DNA of 64,000 bases from SMWD01 sp002729875. GTDB lineage: Bacteria; Pseudomonadota; Gammaproteobacteria; Steroidobacterales; GCA-2729495. The notes under the pieces were generated by a model. That model ran no database searches and was not told the DNA's origin. It saw only the letters and a program-made list of their open reading frames with translations. The stretch spans positions 1 to 64,000 of the forward strand of contig DASCMH010000036.1 in assembly GCA_036010905.1 (NCBI GenBank). Direction: 5' to 3'. Below are positions 43,849-53,562 of this stretch, in pieces. A program made the translations under genes and the position numbers. The first letter of the stretch is position 1, and each line of letters begins with the position of its first letter.

Positions 43849-45109
43849 GGGTGTCAGGCGGATGATAAAGCCCATTGAGTTTGCTATCGCATTACGTTAT
43901 TTGCGATCCAGGAATAAGAACCGCTTCATATCATTTATTTCGTTAACTTCAATTGCCGGGATTGGCATTGCGGTTGCGGTATTAATTGTCGTGCTATCGG
44001 TTATGAATGGCTTCGAGTATGAAGTTCGTGCCAGGATTCTGCAGGTGGTTTCCCATGCCGCGATTACCGACGCAGACGGCAGGCTTGAGGAATGGCAGTT
44101 GGTCGAAGATCTTGTCGCGGCACATCCGGAAACGGTGTCGGTTGCCCGGTTTGTCAGTGGTCAGGGTATGCTGGTGGGTGATGCCGATATCAAGGGTGTC
44201 GAGGTGCGTGGTATCGATCCTGCTGCGGAACTGCGGACTTCGGGCATTGGTGATCTCTTGCAGCAGGGGCAACTCGAGTCGCTTGAAGCGGGGCTGTTCA
44301 GAATTGTTATCGGCGGGGAATTGGCCGACCTGCTGGGGGTCGGGGTCGGCGACAAACTGATACTGGTGATTTCTCAGGGCGTTGTTACGCCGGCAGGACT
44401 TGCGCCGCGCATGCGTCGTTTCGAGGTCAGTGGGATTTTTACCGCTGGCATGTATGAATATGATCGTGGTCTCGTTTATGTCAATGTTGCTGACGCGGCG
44501 CGTTTGTTTCGCCTCGGCGATGCGGTAACCGGGATACGTCTGGCTGTTGCAGATCCGTTACGTGCGCAGGTCACCGTACGAGCGATAGCTGAGACATTGG
44601 GGCGTGATGTGTTTATCACCGACTGGACCCGTCAGCACGCAAACTTTTTCCGCTCGATTCAGCTCACCAAGTCGATCATCTTCGTCATCCTGCTACTGGT
44701 AGTTGCGGTAGCTGCATTCAATATCATTTCAACGCTTGTTATGGTGGTGCGGGAAAAGCGTGCAGAGATCGCTATTCTTCGTACACTCGGCTCGTCTCCG
44801 GCCGGTGTGCTGGGAATATTTGTAATCCAGGGAGGCTTGATCGGTATTATCGGCACCCTGTTCGGCGTTGTGCTTGGTGTGGGCGTTGCGCTGAACCTTG
44901 ATTGGATTGTGGCTGGTATCGAGCGCTGGATCGGTTTTCGCTTCCTCGCGCCGGATATTTATTTCATCAGTGACTTTCCAAGTCGGTTGCGCCCCGATGA
45001 TGTCTGGCAAGTTGCCGGTATTGCCGTTTTACTCGCATTTGCCTCGACTTTGTACCCGGCGTGGCGCGCTTCAGTCGCAGCGCCGGCAGAGGCATTGCGA
45101 CATGAATGA
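43841..45109 (+). CDS. lolE: Lipoprotein-releasing ABC transporter permease LolE
   Basis: 422 residues, paralogue of the gene before it: the same NGFEYEVRARIL signature after the first span, a periplasmic domain, three more spans, and the end motif YPAWRASVAAPAEALRHE. The ATG at 43841 overlaps lolC; an ATG at 43862 is the alternative. Found upstream of lolD, the order lolC-lolE-lolD differing from E. coli lolC-lolD-lolE. Confidence 0.93.
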   Translation: MSKGVRRMIKPIEFAIALRYLRSRNKNRFISFISLTSIAGIGIAVAVLIVVLSVMNGFEYEVRARILQVVSHAAITDADGRLEEWQLVEDLVAAHPETVSVARFVSGQGMLVGDADIKGVEVRGIDPAAELRTSGIGDLLQQGQLESLEAGLFRIVIGGELADLLGVGVGDKLILVISQGVVTPAGLAPRMRRFEVSGIFTAGMYEYDRGLVYVNVADAARLFRLGDAVTGIRLAVADPLRAQVTVRAIAETLGRDVFITDWTRQHANFFRSIQLTKSIIFVILLLVVAVAAFNIISTLVMVVREKRAEIAILRTLGSSPAGVLGIFVIQGGLIGIIGTLFGVVLGVGVALNLDWIVAGIERWIGFRFLAPDIYFISDFPSRLRPDDVWQVAGIAVLLAFASTLYPAWRASVAAPAEALRHE

Positions 45110-45148
45110 GCAGAACAACCATCAGCGGACGGACAGGGTCAGGTACAG

Positions 45149-45889
45149 ATGAATTCAGACATTCCCAAGCTCGAAGACCCGGCGAAACTGCCGCTATATT
45201 GTCAAGGACTGACCAGGTTCTTTACTGAGGGTGGCCGGCGACTGGAGGTGCTCAGGGGCGTCGAATTATCGGTTAGTCCTGGTGAGACGCTGGCGATTAT
45301 TGGTGCTTCCGGCTCCGGCAAGACGACCCTGTTGCAGTTACTGGGCGGGCTTGATAAGCCGTCAGCCGGCCGGGTGCAGATCCTGGGGCAGGATCTTGGC
45401 AGCCTGAGCAATGCCGAGTGCGGCCAGATCAGGAATCAATCACTGGGTTTTGTTTATCAGTTTCATCATTTGCTACCTGAATTTACCGCAGTCGAAAACG
45501 TTGCGATGCCATTACTGCTTCGTCGGGATTCAATTTCTGATGTTCAGGGGCGGGCGGAAACATTGCTTGAACGGGTTGGTCTCGCCGATCGGTTGCGCCA
45601 CAGGCCGGGAGAATTATCGGGTGGAGAGCGTCAGCGAGTTGCCGTCGCACGAGCGCTCGTGACTGAACCGGCGGTCGTATTGGCCGATGAACCGACCGGA
45701 AATCTCGATCATCGGTCGGGGTTGCAAACCCTGGAACTGATGCTGGAATTGAAGGAAGAAACCGGCACGAGCCTCGTTATCGTTACCCATTCGGGCGAGA
45801 TAGCCGAACGCATGTCACGGGTACTGGAACTCGAGGGGGGGATATTGCGTGAGGTGATTACCCCGGATGGTGTCCGGGGTGCCGGTTAA
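45149..45889 (+). CDS. lolD: Lipoprotein-releasing ABC transporter ATPase
   Basis: ATP-binding subunit of LolCDE. 246 residues. Walker A GASGSGKTTLLQ (near residue 51), signature LSGGERQRVAVARAL (near residue 153) and Walker B VVLADEPTGNLD. The LolD-type FVYQFHHLLPEFTAVENV lies between them. Its TAA stop overlaps the stop of the convergent DUF2062 gene (bases TTAA at 45886-45889), leaving no space for a terminator. Confidence 0.96.
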   Translation: MNSDIPKLEDPAKLPLYCQGLTRFFTEGGRRLEVLRGVELSVSPGETLAIIGASGSGKTTLLQLLGGLDKPSAGRVQILGQDLGSLSNAECGQIRNQSLGFVYQFHHLLPEFTAVENVAMPLLLRRDSISDVQGRAETLLERVGLADRLRHRPGELSGGERQRVAVARALVTEPAVVLADEPTGNLDHRSGLQTLELMLELKEETGTSLVIVTHSGEIAERMSRVLELEGGILREVITPDGVRGAG

Positions 45890-46401
45890 CGGTTGTTGAT
45901 GTGCCGGCGGCGATAGCGCGCCGCAACAATTAGCCGCCAGGTAACGCTGACGGACAAGTATCCTATCGAAGCGACAATCGTCGCAGAAATAAAACAGCCG
46001 AGCAGCAGGGGTTTCCAGATCGCGATAAAACCGGTCGTGACCCATTCCCATGACAAATCGATCGTAAAGTTGGCGGGTGGAATATCCAGGATCAGTCGGC
46101 CGAGATTGTATTCCCAATAGAATATGGGCCCCATCGTCAGGGGATTGGTGATTAACGGGGTGACGGCGACGATCGGCATATTAACCCTGAGCAACAAGCC
46201 GGCAAGTATCGCAATAATGGTCTGACCGGGCAGCGGTAACAGGCCGATGAACAAGCCGACCCATATTGCGCCAGCGACACTTCTGCGACTCACGGACAGA
46301 AATGTCGGGTGAGTGAATAACATTTCAAAACGGCGCAGGTACCACGGTCTTTCTTTCCCTAGATAACCGCTGGAAACACGTCTGAAAAATCGTCTGGGCA
46401 T
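45886..46401 (-). CDS. DUF2062 membrane protein
   Basis: 171 residues with three to four hydrophobic segments. SVAGAIWVGLFIGLLPLPGQ and NPLTMGPIFYWEYNLG are the DUF2062 family blocks. Function unknown. The gene is convergent with lolD and divergent from comEC, a position seen in Pseudomonas-like genomes. The start ATG lies 34 bases from the comEC start codon. Confidence 0.85.
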   Translation of the reverse strand: MPRRFFRRVSSGYLGKERPWYLRRFEMLFTHPTFLSVSRRSVAGAIWVGLFIGLLPLPGQTIIAILAGLLLRVNMPIVAVTPLITNPLTMGPIFYWEYNLGRLILDIPPANFTIDLSWEWVTTGFIAIWKPLLLGCFISATIVASIGYLSVSVTWRLIVAARYRRRHINNR

Positions 46402-46434
46402 TACCTAATATTCGTCAAGTTTAGTCGCTATGGA

Positions 46435-48894
46435 GTGGCATGGCCGGTGTGGCGAATGCCATTTAAAACAAAATCGCATGGGCTTGATTATCCAGTTTCT
46501 ACGGCAAAGCGAAATATGGTTGCGCTAACTTTTCTGACATCGGCAGCTATTTTTTTACTCTGTTTTTGTGTTCCAACGAGCCTGTTTGCGGTTTTTCCCG
46601 AAATATTGTCGCTGGGCGTACTGCTGGCAGGGTTTTATGCGGGGCTTCGTGGCGTAGCCGTGTTGCTGCCGGTTTGCTTGGCAATATTGACCGCGGCCTG
46701 GATTTTAGAGGCGCGCCTGGCTCCGCAACTGCAGGGTCGTGATCTCAGGTTAAGCGGTGAAGTCTGTGATATTCCGGTACTTGAGGGTGGAGTGCAGCGC
46801 TTTCTGCTGGTCATCGACAGCGCACAGCGCGGCCCGGGTATCCCCGAGCGGGTTTTAATCAGTTGGTATCAGTCCAAAACACTCGTAAGTGCCGGTGAGC
46901 GCTGGCAACTGACGCTCAGGCTCAAGCGCCCGCGAGGCACCAGCAATCCGGCTGGTTTTGATTTCGAGCGCTGGGCATTTATGCGCGCCATAGGCGCCAG
47001 CGGATATGTACGTCAATCAGTGGCCAACCGGCGTTTGTCGTCGGCGGGTGGGGGCTGCGTCCTGGCTGCCTTTCGCCAGCAGGTTGCAGTTGACCTGGCG
47101 GCGGCACTGCCGAAGGCTGCGGCGCTTGGGCATCTGCTGGCGCTCGCTGTCGGCGTTCGCAACCTGCTTGATGATAACGATTGGCTGGTTTTACGCCGCA
47201 CCGGTAGCGCACATCTGATGGCAATTTCCGGTTTGCATATTGGTCTCGCGGCCGGTTTTGCCTTCTTTTTATGCCGTCAGCTGGGTCGCTGCTTACTGCT
47301 CGCCCATATTGACTGCCGGCCACTGGTGATTGCCCGCGCTGGTGCATTGACGGGTGCGTTACTCTATAGCGCACTGGCCGGGTTTGCCGTACCGACGGTC
47401 AGGGCTTTGGTGATGACTGCAGCCGTGATCCTGTTAACCGGTCTGCGGCGTTCGCTTCCGCCCTCGGCCATCCTGGCTACCGCGTTGTATGTCATCCTGT
47501 GGATCGAACCCTTCGCCATGCTGGCACCGGGCTTCTGGTTGTCATTTGGTGCGGTTTTCGTGCTGCTGATGTCCGGGTTCGGCGGGTTGTATTTTGTGGC
47601 TGAGTCGGGCACGCGCACAGAGCGGGCGTGGAGCCGGTTCCGGCAACTATTGCGGGCTCAATTGTGTATCAGTGTGGGTCTGCTGCCCGCCAGCGCAGTA
47701 TTTTTTGGCCAGGTTTCCCTGGTTGCCCCGCTGGTTAACCTGATCATAGTGCCGTTGTTTGCCGTATCGATCGTGCCGTTACTAATTATCGGTGTCATTG
47801 CTTTGAACCCGTTGCCGGCCCTGGCCAGTGCGGTGCTCGGGATGGCCGACTTTATCCTGGGCAACCTGCTTTCAGTGCTGGCCGGTCTGAATCGCTGTGC
47901 CCTGATACCGGTAGCGGTAGATCTGCCGGGCGTATCCGGGTTGGTGGGCGGAATTTGCATCCTCATTGCGGCGGTACTGATCTGGCCGCGGCCGCTCCCG
48001 GTCAGAACGCGTGTGGTCATACTGTTATTCGTGTTGCTGTCTGTAGCTGTCACACGCAGCGAACTACCGGCGTTACGTGTCATCGTCATGGATGTAGGCC
48101 AGGGAATGGCTATCCTGGTACAAACCCCCGGTTACAACCTGTTGTTTGATACCGGTCCGCGCTATCGCCACGGTGATGCGGGGCGCAGCATTGTGATTCC
48201 TTTACTGCGCCACTACGGTGTCATGCAACTTGACCATCTGATTGTTTCGCATGCTGATGCCGATCATGCCGGCGGCGCCCGCAGTGTACTTGGCAGTTAT
48301 CCGGGCACTGAATTGCTGGCGCCTGAATTACTCGAGGTGCCGGCGGAGCGGTTTCAGCGGTGCCGTACGGGACAGCATTGGCAGCGCGATGGAGTTAATT
48401 TTAGGATTTTGCATCCGGGACCGGAAGCAGCTTCCGGCCTGTGGTCGGAGAATGACGCGTCATGTGTGCTACTCGTGCAGTCTGAGCAGTTCGGTTTGTT
48501 GTTTCCGGGAGATATCGAACGGCGTGCCGAATCCCGGCTGGTCGCCGGCGGTGCATTGCCGGCAGTCGACCTGGTTATCGCACCTCATCACGGCAGTCGT
48601 ACCTCTTCGACACCGGCCTTGGTGGCGACAACCCGGCCCGAGTTTGTCGTTTTTTCGGCCGGGCATCGGAATCGGTGGCATTTTCCGGCATTGGAAGTGC
48701 GCAAACGCTGGTCTGCAGGGGGTGCCTGTATGCTGAGTACCGGTGATTCAGGGGCTCTTGTTTTCGCGGCGCATGGTGACGGTCCACTACAATTGGTGGA
48801 GCGTTACCGCGTTGATCAGGCTCGAATCTGGACCGAGGCAGGATCTGCACTGCCGCCGGAGCGCCGTTGTCGGGTGCCGGGCGCTACAAATTAG
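46435..48894 (+). CDS. comEC: DNA internalization channel ComEC/Rec2
   Basis: Inner-membrane channel for single-stranded DNA in natural transformation. About 819 residues from a GTG at 46435 (ATG alternatives at 46456 and 46516). An N-terminal OB-like DUF4131 region is followed by the competence membrane domain (LLALAVGVRNLLDD, MAISGLHIGLAAG) and a metallo-beta-lactamase domain at the C-terminus: MDVGQGMAILVQTPG, VSHADADHAGG and APHHGSRTSS keep the metal ligands. Full length. In other gammaproteobacteria it also precedes exbBD-msbA-lpxK. Confidence 0.95.
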   Translation: MAWPVWRMPFKTKSHGLDYPVSTAKRNMVALTFLTSAAIFLLCFCVPTSLFAVFPEILSLGVLLAGFYAGLRGVAVLLPVCLAILTAAWILEARLAPQLQGRDLRLSGEVCDIPVLEGGVQRFLLVIDSAQRGPGIPERVLISWYQSKTLVSAGERWQLTLRLKRPRGTSNPAGFDFERWAFMRAIGASGYVRQSVANRRLSSAGGGCVLAAFRQQVAVDLAAALPKAAALGHLLALAVGVRNLLDDNDWLVLRRTGSAHLMAISGLHIGLAAGFAFFLCRQLGRCLLLAHIDCRPLVIARAGALTGALLYSALAGFAVPTVRALVMTAAVILLTGLRRSLPPSAILATALYVILWIEPFAMLAPGFWLSFGAVFVLLMSGFGGLYFVAESGTRTERAWSRFRQLLRAQLCISVGLLPASAVFFGQVSLVAPLVNLIIVPLFAVSIVPLLIIGVIALNPLPALASAVLGMADFILGNLLSVLAGLNRCALIPVAVDLPGVSGLVGGICILIAAVLIWPRPLPVRTRVVILLFVLLSVAVTRSELPALRVIVMDVGQGMAILVQTPGYNLLFDTGPRYRHGDAGRSIVIPLLRHYGVMQLDHLIVSHADADHAGGARSVLGSYPGTELLAPELLEVPAERFQRCRTGQHWQRDGVNFRILHPGPEAASGLWSENDASCVLLVQSEQFGLLFPGDIERRAESRLVAGGALPAVDLVIAPHHGSRTSSTPALVATTRPEFVVFSAGHRNRWHFPALEVRKRWSAGGACMLSTGDSGALVFAAHGDGPLQLVERYRVDQARIWTEAGSALPPERRCRVPGATN

Positions 48895-48942
48895 TGTGTT
48901 GCCCGGTTATAGTGCGCCCATTGGATTGTGAGTGTGTTGTAG

Positions 48943-49599
48943 ATGTTTGAGATCGTAAAGTCCGGCGGCTGGCTGATGTTACCCATCATCATCTGTTCGG
49001 TCATTGCAGCGGCAATCATCATTGAGAGGCTCTGGGCGCTGCAACCGCGACGGGTGTTGCCAAAGAACCTGTCTCGTCAGGTCTGGGAGTGGGTTAGCAA
49101 GAACCAGCTTAATCACTCGCATATCGAGTCGTTGCACCAGGGCTCACCGCTTGGTGAAATTCTTGCCGCAGGGCTTGTTAATCGGCATCGGCAGCGCGAA
49201 ATCCTGAAAGAAAGCATCGAAGATGCCGGCCGTCAGGTTGTTCACGACCTGGAGCGATTTCTGAATTCACTTGGTACCATTGCAGCAATTTCACCGTTAT
49301 TGGGTTTGTTGGGTACCGTTATCGGCATGGTTAAGGTGTTTGCCGCCATTACGACTCATGGGGTCGGTGATCCGGCCGTACTGGCCGGAGGGATTTCCGA
49401 GGCGTTGATCACCACGGCAGCGGGCCTGACGGTGGCGATTCCGTCGTTGATCGGCTATCGCTATCTGAATGGTAAAGTCGATGCCCTGGCCGTGCAGATG
49501 GAAAAGGAAGCTATCACGATGATTGAGGCATTGCTGCGCAAACAGTATATGGACACGTTGGGAGACGGCGATGAAACTCCGGTCAGGAACACGGCTTGA
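48943..49599 (+). CDS. exbB: MotA/TolQ/ExbB proton channel family protein
   Basis: 218 residues with three membrane spans: one at the N-terminus (MLPIIICSVIAAAIIIERL), two after residue 110 (SPLLGLLGTVIGMVKVF and ITTAAGLTVAIPSLIGY). This is the ExbB/TolQ layout: a proton channel that powers an outer-membrane partner. TonB is not nearby, so the energised system is not known. Overlaps exbD. The exbB-exbD-msbA-lpxK-kdsB order is well conserved. Confidence 0.93.
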   Translation: MFEIVKSGGWLMLPIIICSVIAAAIIIERLWALQPRRVLPKNLSRQVWEWVSKNQLNHSHIESLHQGSPLGEILAAGLVNRHRQREILKESIEDAGRQVVHDLERFLNSLGTIAAISPLLGLLGTVIGMVKVFAAITTHGVGDPAVLAGGISEALITTAAGLTVAIPSLIGYRYLNGKVDALAVQMEKEAITMIEALLRKQYMDTLGDGDETPVRNTA

Positions 49600-49999
49600 G
49601 CCGGAAATCAACCTGACGTCGCTGATTGACGTTGTATTGTTATTGCTGGTTTTCTTTATGGTTACGACAAGTTTTGTGCGTGAATCGAAATTAACGATAC
49701 GCTTGCCTGAAGTCAATGATTCGGGCGGGCCGGTCAACCAGGCTCCGGTCCTTGAGATCACGGTATCAGCGAGCGGGCGTTACCTTGTCAATAAACGTGC
49801 CTTGATTGACAGTCGTGCCGAAACGCTGAGGGCGGCCATTATTAAATTGTTTCCTGACCTTGATGTTGAGAGTGTCACGATTACGGCGGATGCACAGGCA
49901 AGTCATCAATCCGTTGTGACCGCAATGGATGTGGCGGGCAAGCTCGGCCTGGTAAATGTAAATATCGCAACCGTTTCCACGACGGATAAAATTCAATAG
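49571..49999 (+). CDS. exbD: ExbD/TolR family biopolymer transport protein
   Basis: 142 residues from the ATG at 49571. One N-terminal membrane span (SLIDVVLLLLVFFMVTTSF) contains the proton-path aspartate in LTSLIDVV, and the rest is a periplasmic domain with DVESVTITADAQASHQSVV. ATG lies inside the exbB gene, 29 bases before its end. msbA follows after eight bases. Confidence 0.94.
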   Translation: MKLRSGTRLEPEINLTSLIDVVLLLLVFFMVTTSFVRESKLTIRLPEVNDSGGPVNQAPVLEITVSASGRYLVNKRALIDSRAETLRAAIIKLFPDLDVESVTITADAQASHQSVVTAMDVAGKLGLVNVNIATVSTTDKIQ

Positions 50000-50007
50000 C
50001 CTGCAAT

Positions 50008-51777
50008 ATGCCGACTTTATCGACAGGCCTGACTCCTGCCGTCGTATACCGACGGTTGCTGAATATTTGTAAGCCATATTGGAAGATATTCGTCGTTGCG
50101 GCAATCGCAATGGTGTTCTATGCCATTACGGATACAGGTTTTGCGTTTTTAATAAAAAACCTGATGCAGTATCTCGATCCGGAAGGCCTTAGCGATCAGG
50201 AGTTATTAATCCGGCGGTTTCTTCCGCTCGCAATCCTTGGTTTATTTGTTGTTCGTGGCCTGGTGGCATTTCTTTCGGCTTATTGTCTCGGTTGGATCGG
50301 ACGCAATGTCATCAAGGTTTTACGCGGCCAGGCTTTCGAAAAATTTCTGGGTTTGCCGACCAGCTTTTTCGATTCTGTTTCGGCCGGAGAGATGTTGTCG
50401 CGCCTGACTTATAACGTAGAGCAGGTCGCTGAGGCCACATCGAATGTTGTTACGGTACTGATTCGCGATACGTTGACGATCATATGCCTGTTGGCTTACA
50501 TGACATACCTGAGTCCGTCTCTTACCGGAATTCTGTTGGTAACCGGACCGTTGATGGCGTTAGTTATTTCCATTCTGAGTAAGATTTTTCGGCGCTACAG
50601 CGCGCGGATTCAGAGTTCCGTCGGAGATGTCGCGAGGATTACCGAGGAAGCCTTGCAAAGCCACCGCATCGTGAAGATGTTTGCCGGGCAAAAATATGAA
50701 AGTGAGCGTTTCGCTGTAGTCAATAAAAAGAATATGCGCCTGAATATGCGTCTGATCGCCTCACGCGCCGCTGGCGATGGGGTGACAAATCTTGTTATTG
50801 CAATCGGTGTTGCCAGCGTAATCTACTTCGTCATGTTTGAGAGTTTTCGTCCGCAAGCCGCGGAACTGGCCGGTTTCATCACTGCGATGGTCTTCCTGCT
50901 GCGACCGATACGCCAGATTACCAACATCAATGTGTCGATACAAAAGGGCATTGCAGCCGGGGCCAGTATCTTCGAACTGCTGGATGAGCCCGGAGAACCG
51001 GATGTCGGCACATGCACGGTCGAGCGTTCATCCGGGCACATTGAGTTTAAAGCGGTTGGGTTTACCTATAACGAACAAAAGGGGTCTGTTCTCAGGGATA
51101 TTTCACTCAAGGTTGAGAGCGGTGAAATGTTGGCAATTGTCGGTCGCTCCGGTAGTGGCAAGTCAACGCTGGTTAGCCTGGTGCCGCGTTTCTATGATCC
51201 GGCATCCGGGCAGATCTTGCTTGATGGCCGGCCGTTACAGGAATACCGGTTGACAAATTTGCGTGATCAGATAAGCCTGGTTAGCCAGGAGGTCGTACTG
51301 TTCAATGATACGATTGCCAATAACATTGCTTATGGCAGCCTGAGAGGTTCGTCTCATGAACAGATCATGCAGGCAGCACAGGCCGCTCATGTGGACGAGT
51401 TTGCCGATAAAATGCCGGACGGGCTTGCTACCCAGGTAGGCGATCGTGGTGTCTTGCTGTCAGGAGGGCAGCGCCAACGTATTGCGATCGCCAGGGCGTT
51501 ACTCAAGAATGCACCAATCTTGATTCTTGATGAGGCGACATCAGCGCTGGATACCGCATCCGAGAGACATATTCAGCAAGCGGTGGAGCAACTGGTTCTG
51601 GACCGTACGACATTTGTAATCGCACATAGACTGTCGACAGTTGAGGGGGCAGATCGGATTATCGTCATGTCAGCAGGACGTATTGTGGAAGTTGGCAATC
51701 ATGCCGAGTTGTTAAGTCAGGGTGGCGAGTACGCACAGTTGGCCCGCATGCAGTTCAAAGATGAGGTCACCAGTTAG
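50008..51777 (+). CDS. msbA: Lipid A export ABC transporter (flippase) MsbA
   Basis: Flips lipid A-core across the inner membrane. 589 residues: six membrane spans in the first 320, then an ATPase domain with Walker A VGRSGSGKST (near residue 380), signature LSGGQRQRIAIARALL (near residue 482) and Walker B ILILDEATSALD. The TM segment SFFDSVSAGEMLSRLTYNVEQV is typical of MsbA. Its 3' end overlaps the lpxK start. Confidence 0.97.
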   Translation: MPTLSTGLTPAVVYRRLLNICKPYWKIFVVAAIAMVFYAITDTGFAFLIKNLMQYLDPEGLSDQELLIRRFLPLAILGLFVVRGLVAFLSAYCLGWIGRNVIKVLRGQAFEKFLGLPTSFFDSVSAGEMLSRLTYNVEQVAEATSNVVTVLIRDTLTIICLLAYMTYLSPSLTGILLVTGPLMALVISILSKIFRRYSARIQSSVGDVARITEEALQSHRIVKMFAGQKYESERFAVVNKKNMRLNMRLIASRAAGDGVTNLVIAIGVASVIYFVMFESFRPQAAELAGFITAMVFLLRPIRQITNINVSIQKGIAAGASIFELLDEPGEPDVGTCTVERSSGHIEFKAVGFTYNEQKGSVLRDISLKVESGEMLAIVGRSGSGKSTLVSLVPRFYDPASGQILLDGRPLQEYRLTNLRDQISLVSQEVVLFNDTIANNIAYGSLRGSSHEQIMQAAQAAHVDEFADKMPDGLATQVGDRGVLLSGGQRQRIAIARALLKNAPILILDEATSALDTASERHIQQAVEQLVLDRTTFVIAHRLSTVEGADRIIVMSAGRIVEVGNHAELLSQGGEYAQLARMQFKDEVTS

Positions 51778-52807
51778 TATTAACAGTCGTATCGAACGGG
51801 GTGTCGAAAGGCTTTGGTACGGCACTTCCCGGTTCACCGTGTTGCTGTTGCCGTTCGCCTGGGTCTATCGGCTGATCGTTTTTGCCCGGCGCGCCGCATA
51901 CCGGGTGGGTGGTTTGCGCAGCACCCGATGTTCCGTGCCGGTTATTGTGGTCGGCAATATAACGGTTGGCGGCTCCGGCAAGACGCCACTCGTAGCCTGG
52001 CTGGTTCGTTACCTGGCCGAAGCAGGCATGCGCCCCGGTATTGTGAGTCGTGGTTATCGGGGTAGCGCCGGTCGCAACCCGGTGATCGTCACTACCGACA
52101 GTAATGTCGGCATGGTTGGCGATGAACCATTGTTGCTTGCGCGGCGCACCGGCGCACCCGTATGTGTCAGTGCTGATCGGGTTGCAGCCGTTCAGCACCT
52201 GTTGAATGAGAGCGATGTTAATGTAGTCGTTGCCGACGATGGATTGCAGCATTATCGCCTGCAACGTGATCTTGAGTTCATCGTTATCGATGGGCAACGG
52301 GTTTTCGGCAATGGCTGGATGTTGCCGGCGGGTCCATTACGAGAGTCGACGGCCAGGCTGGCTGAAGCAGACCTCGTGTTCAGCAATGGTCAGGCGGAGG
52401 GTGTGCAGAGTTTTGTTTTTGAACTGTTACCCGGCCGGGCACATGCATTAACAGGCGCAAGAGAGCGTGATCTCGGGCAATTCAGTGGTGAATGTGTATG
52501 GGCGGTTGCCGGAATCGGCAACCCGGAACGATTCTATGAGTTACTCAGGTCATATGGTATTGATATCGAGCCGGTTGCAGTTGGCGATCACGGTATCATT
52601 GATCTTGAGCGGTTGATTGCCCGGCATGACCGGCCGATTCTGATGACCGAGAAAGATGCAGTAAAATATTCTGCAGTATCAGTTACGGATGCGTGGTGGG
52701 TGCCGGTCGAGGCGAACCTGTCGTCTGCAGCGGAGGCAGCCGTGGGTGAGCGAATCAGGACAATGGAGGCGGCGGTATTGAAACCAAGCTGTGCAGAATC
52801 TGAATGA
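51761..52807 (+). CDS. lpxK: Tetraacyldisaccharide 4'-kinase
   Basis: Phosphorylates the 4' position of the lipid A precursor. 348 residues from the ATG at 51761, 17 bases inside msbA. An N-terminal membrane-associated helix (TVLLLPFAWVYRLIVFARR) is followed by the P-loop VGNITVGGSGKTPLVAWL near residue 62. VVADDGLQHYRL and LMTEKDAVKYS are also characteristic. Overlaps kdsB by four bases. msbA-lpxK linkage is functional: product and transporter of the same pathway. Confidence 0.97.
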   Translation: MRSPVSINSRIERGVERLWYGTSRFTVLLLPFAWVYRLIVFARRAAYRVGGLRSTRCSVPVIVVGNITVGGSGKTPLVAWLVRYLAEAGMRPGIVSRGYRGSAGRNPVIVTTDSNVGMVGDEPLLLARRTGAPVCVSADRVAAVQHLLNESDVNVVVADDGLQHYRLQRDLEFIVIDGQRVFGNGWMLPAGPLRESTARLAEADLVFSNGQAEGVQSFVFELLPGRAHALTGARERDLGQFSGECVWAVAGIGNPERFYELLRSYGIDIEPVAVGDHGIIDLERLIARHDRPILMTEKDAVKYSAVSVTDAWWVPVEANLSSAAEAAVGERIRTMEAAVLKPSCAESE

Positions 52808-53562
52808 CGGCCGGTGGATTCAGAGTTGTTATTCCGGCGCGCTATGCGTCGACGCGATTTCCCGGAAAAGCGCTGGCAATCCTGGGCGGTAAGCCGATGA
52901 TTCGTCACGTTTACGATCAGGCATGTGCCAGTGGTGCGTTACAGGTCGTGATTGCGACAGATGATTCGCGCATTGCCAGTGTGGCGGATGGATTCGGTGC
53001 TGAGATTGCCATGACCAGCGTCGATCACGAATCGGGTAGCGACAGGATTGCCGAGGTTGCACGTGACCGGGGATGGGATCATGACGATATTGTCGTCAAT
53101 GTGCAGGGCGATGCGCCACTGATTTCCGCTGCAAGTATCGATCTCGTTGCAGCGTTACTCAGCGCTCATGATTCCGCATCATTGGCAACCCTGTGTGCAG
53201 CGCTGGATGATCCGGATGATATCCATGATCCGAATATCGTCAAGGTAGTGTTTGACCGGGCTGGCCGGGCTCTGTATTTCAGCCGTTCACCAATACCGGC
53301 TGTTGCCCATACCGGCAAGCCGCCGAACTGTTTCTGGTGGCATATCGGAATTTATGCTTATCGCGTTTCTGCCTTACTGGAGTTGGCGCAAACGCCGAGT
53401 TGTGAACTGGAGCGCGCGGAAAAGCTGGAACAATTGCGGGCGCTGCATACTGGTATGGAAATTCGAATCAGTGTTGCAACAGCGTTGCCGGGTCCCGATA
53501 TCAATACACCGGAAGATCTTGAAGCAGCCGAGCGGTTCATTGCGAAAGGGCGGCCTGCATGA
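52804..53562 (+). CDS. kdsB: 3-deoxy-manno-octulosonate cytidylyltransferase
   Basis: Activates KDO with CTP for lipopolysaccharide inner-core synthesis. 252 residues. VVIPARYASTRFPGKAL is the nucleotide-binding start, followed by ATDDSRI, VNVQGDAPLI and the C-terminal INTPEDLEAAE. It uses the product of the kdsA pathway found earlier in the window. Overlaps the next gene by four bases. Confidence 0.98.
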   Translation: MTAGGFRVVIPARYASTRFPGKALAILGGKPMIRHVYDQACASGALQVVIATDDSRIASVADGFGAEIAMTSVDHESGSDRIAEVARDRGWDHDDIVVNVQGDAPLISAASIDLVAALLSAHDSASLATLCAALDDPDDIHDPNIVKVVFDRAGRALYFSRSPIPAVAHTGKPPNCFWWHIGIYAYRVSALLELAQTPSCELERAEKLEQLRALHTGMEIRISVATALPGPDINTPEDLEAAERFIAKGRPA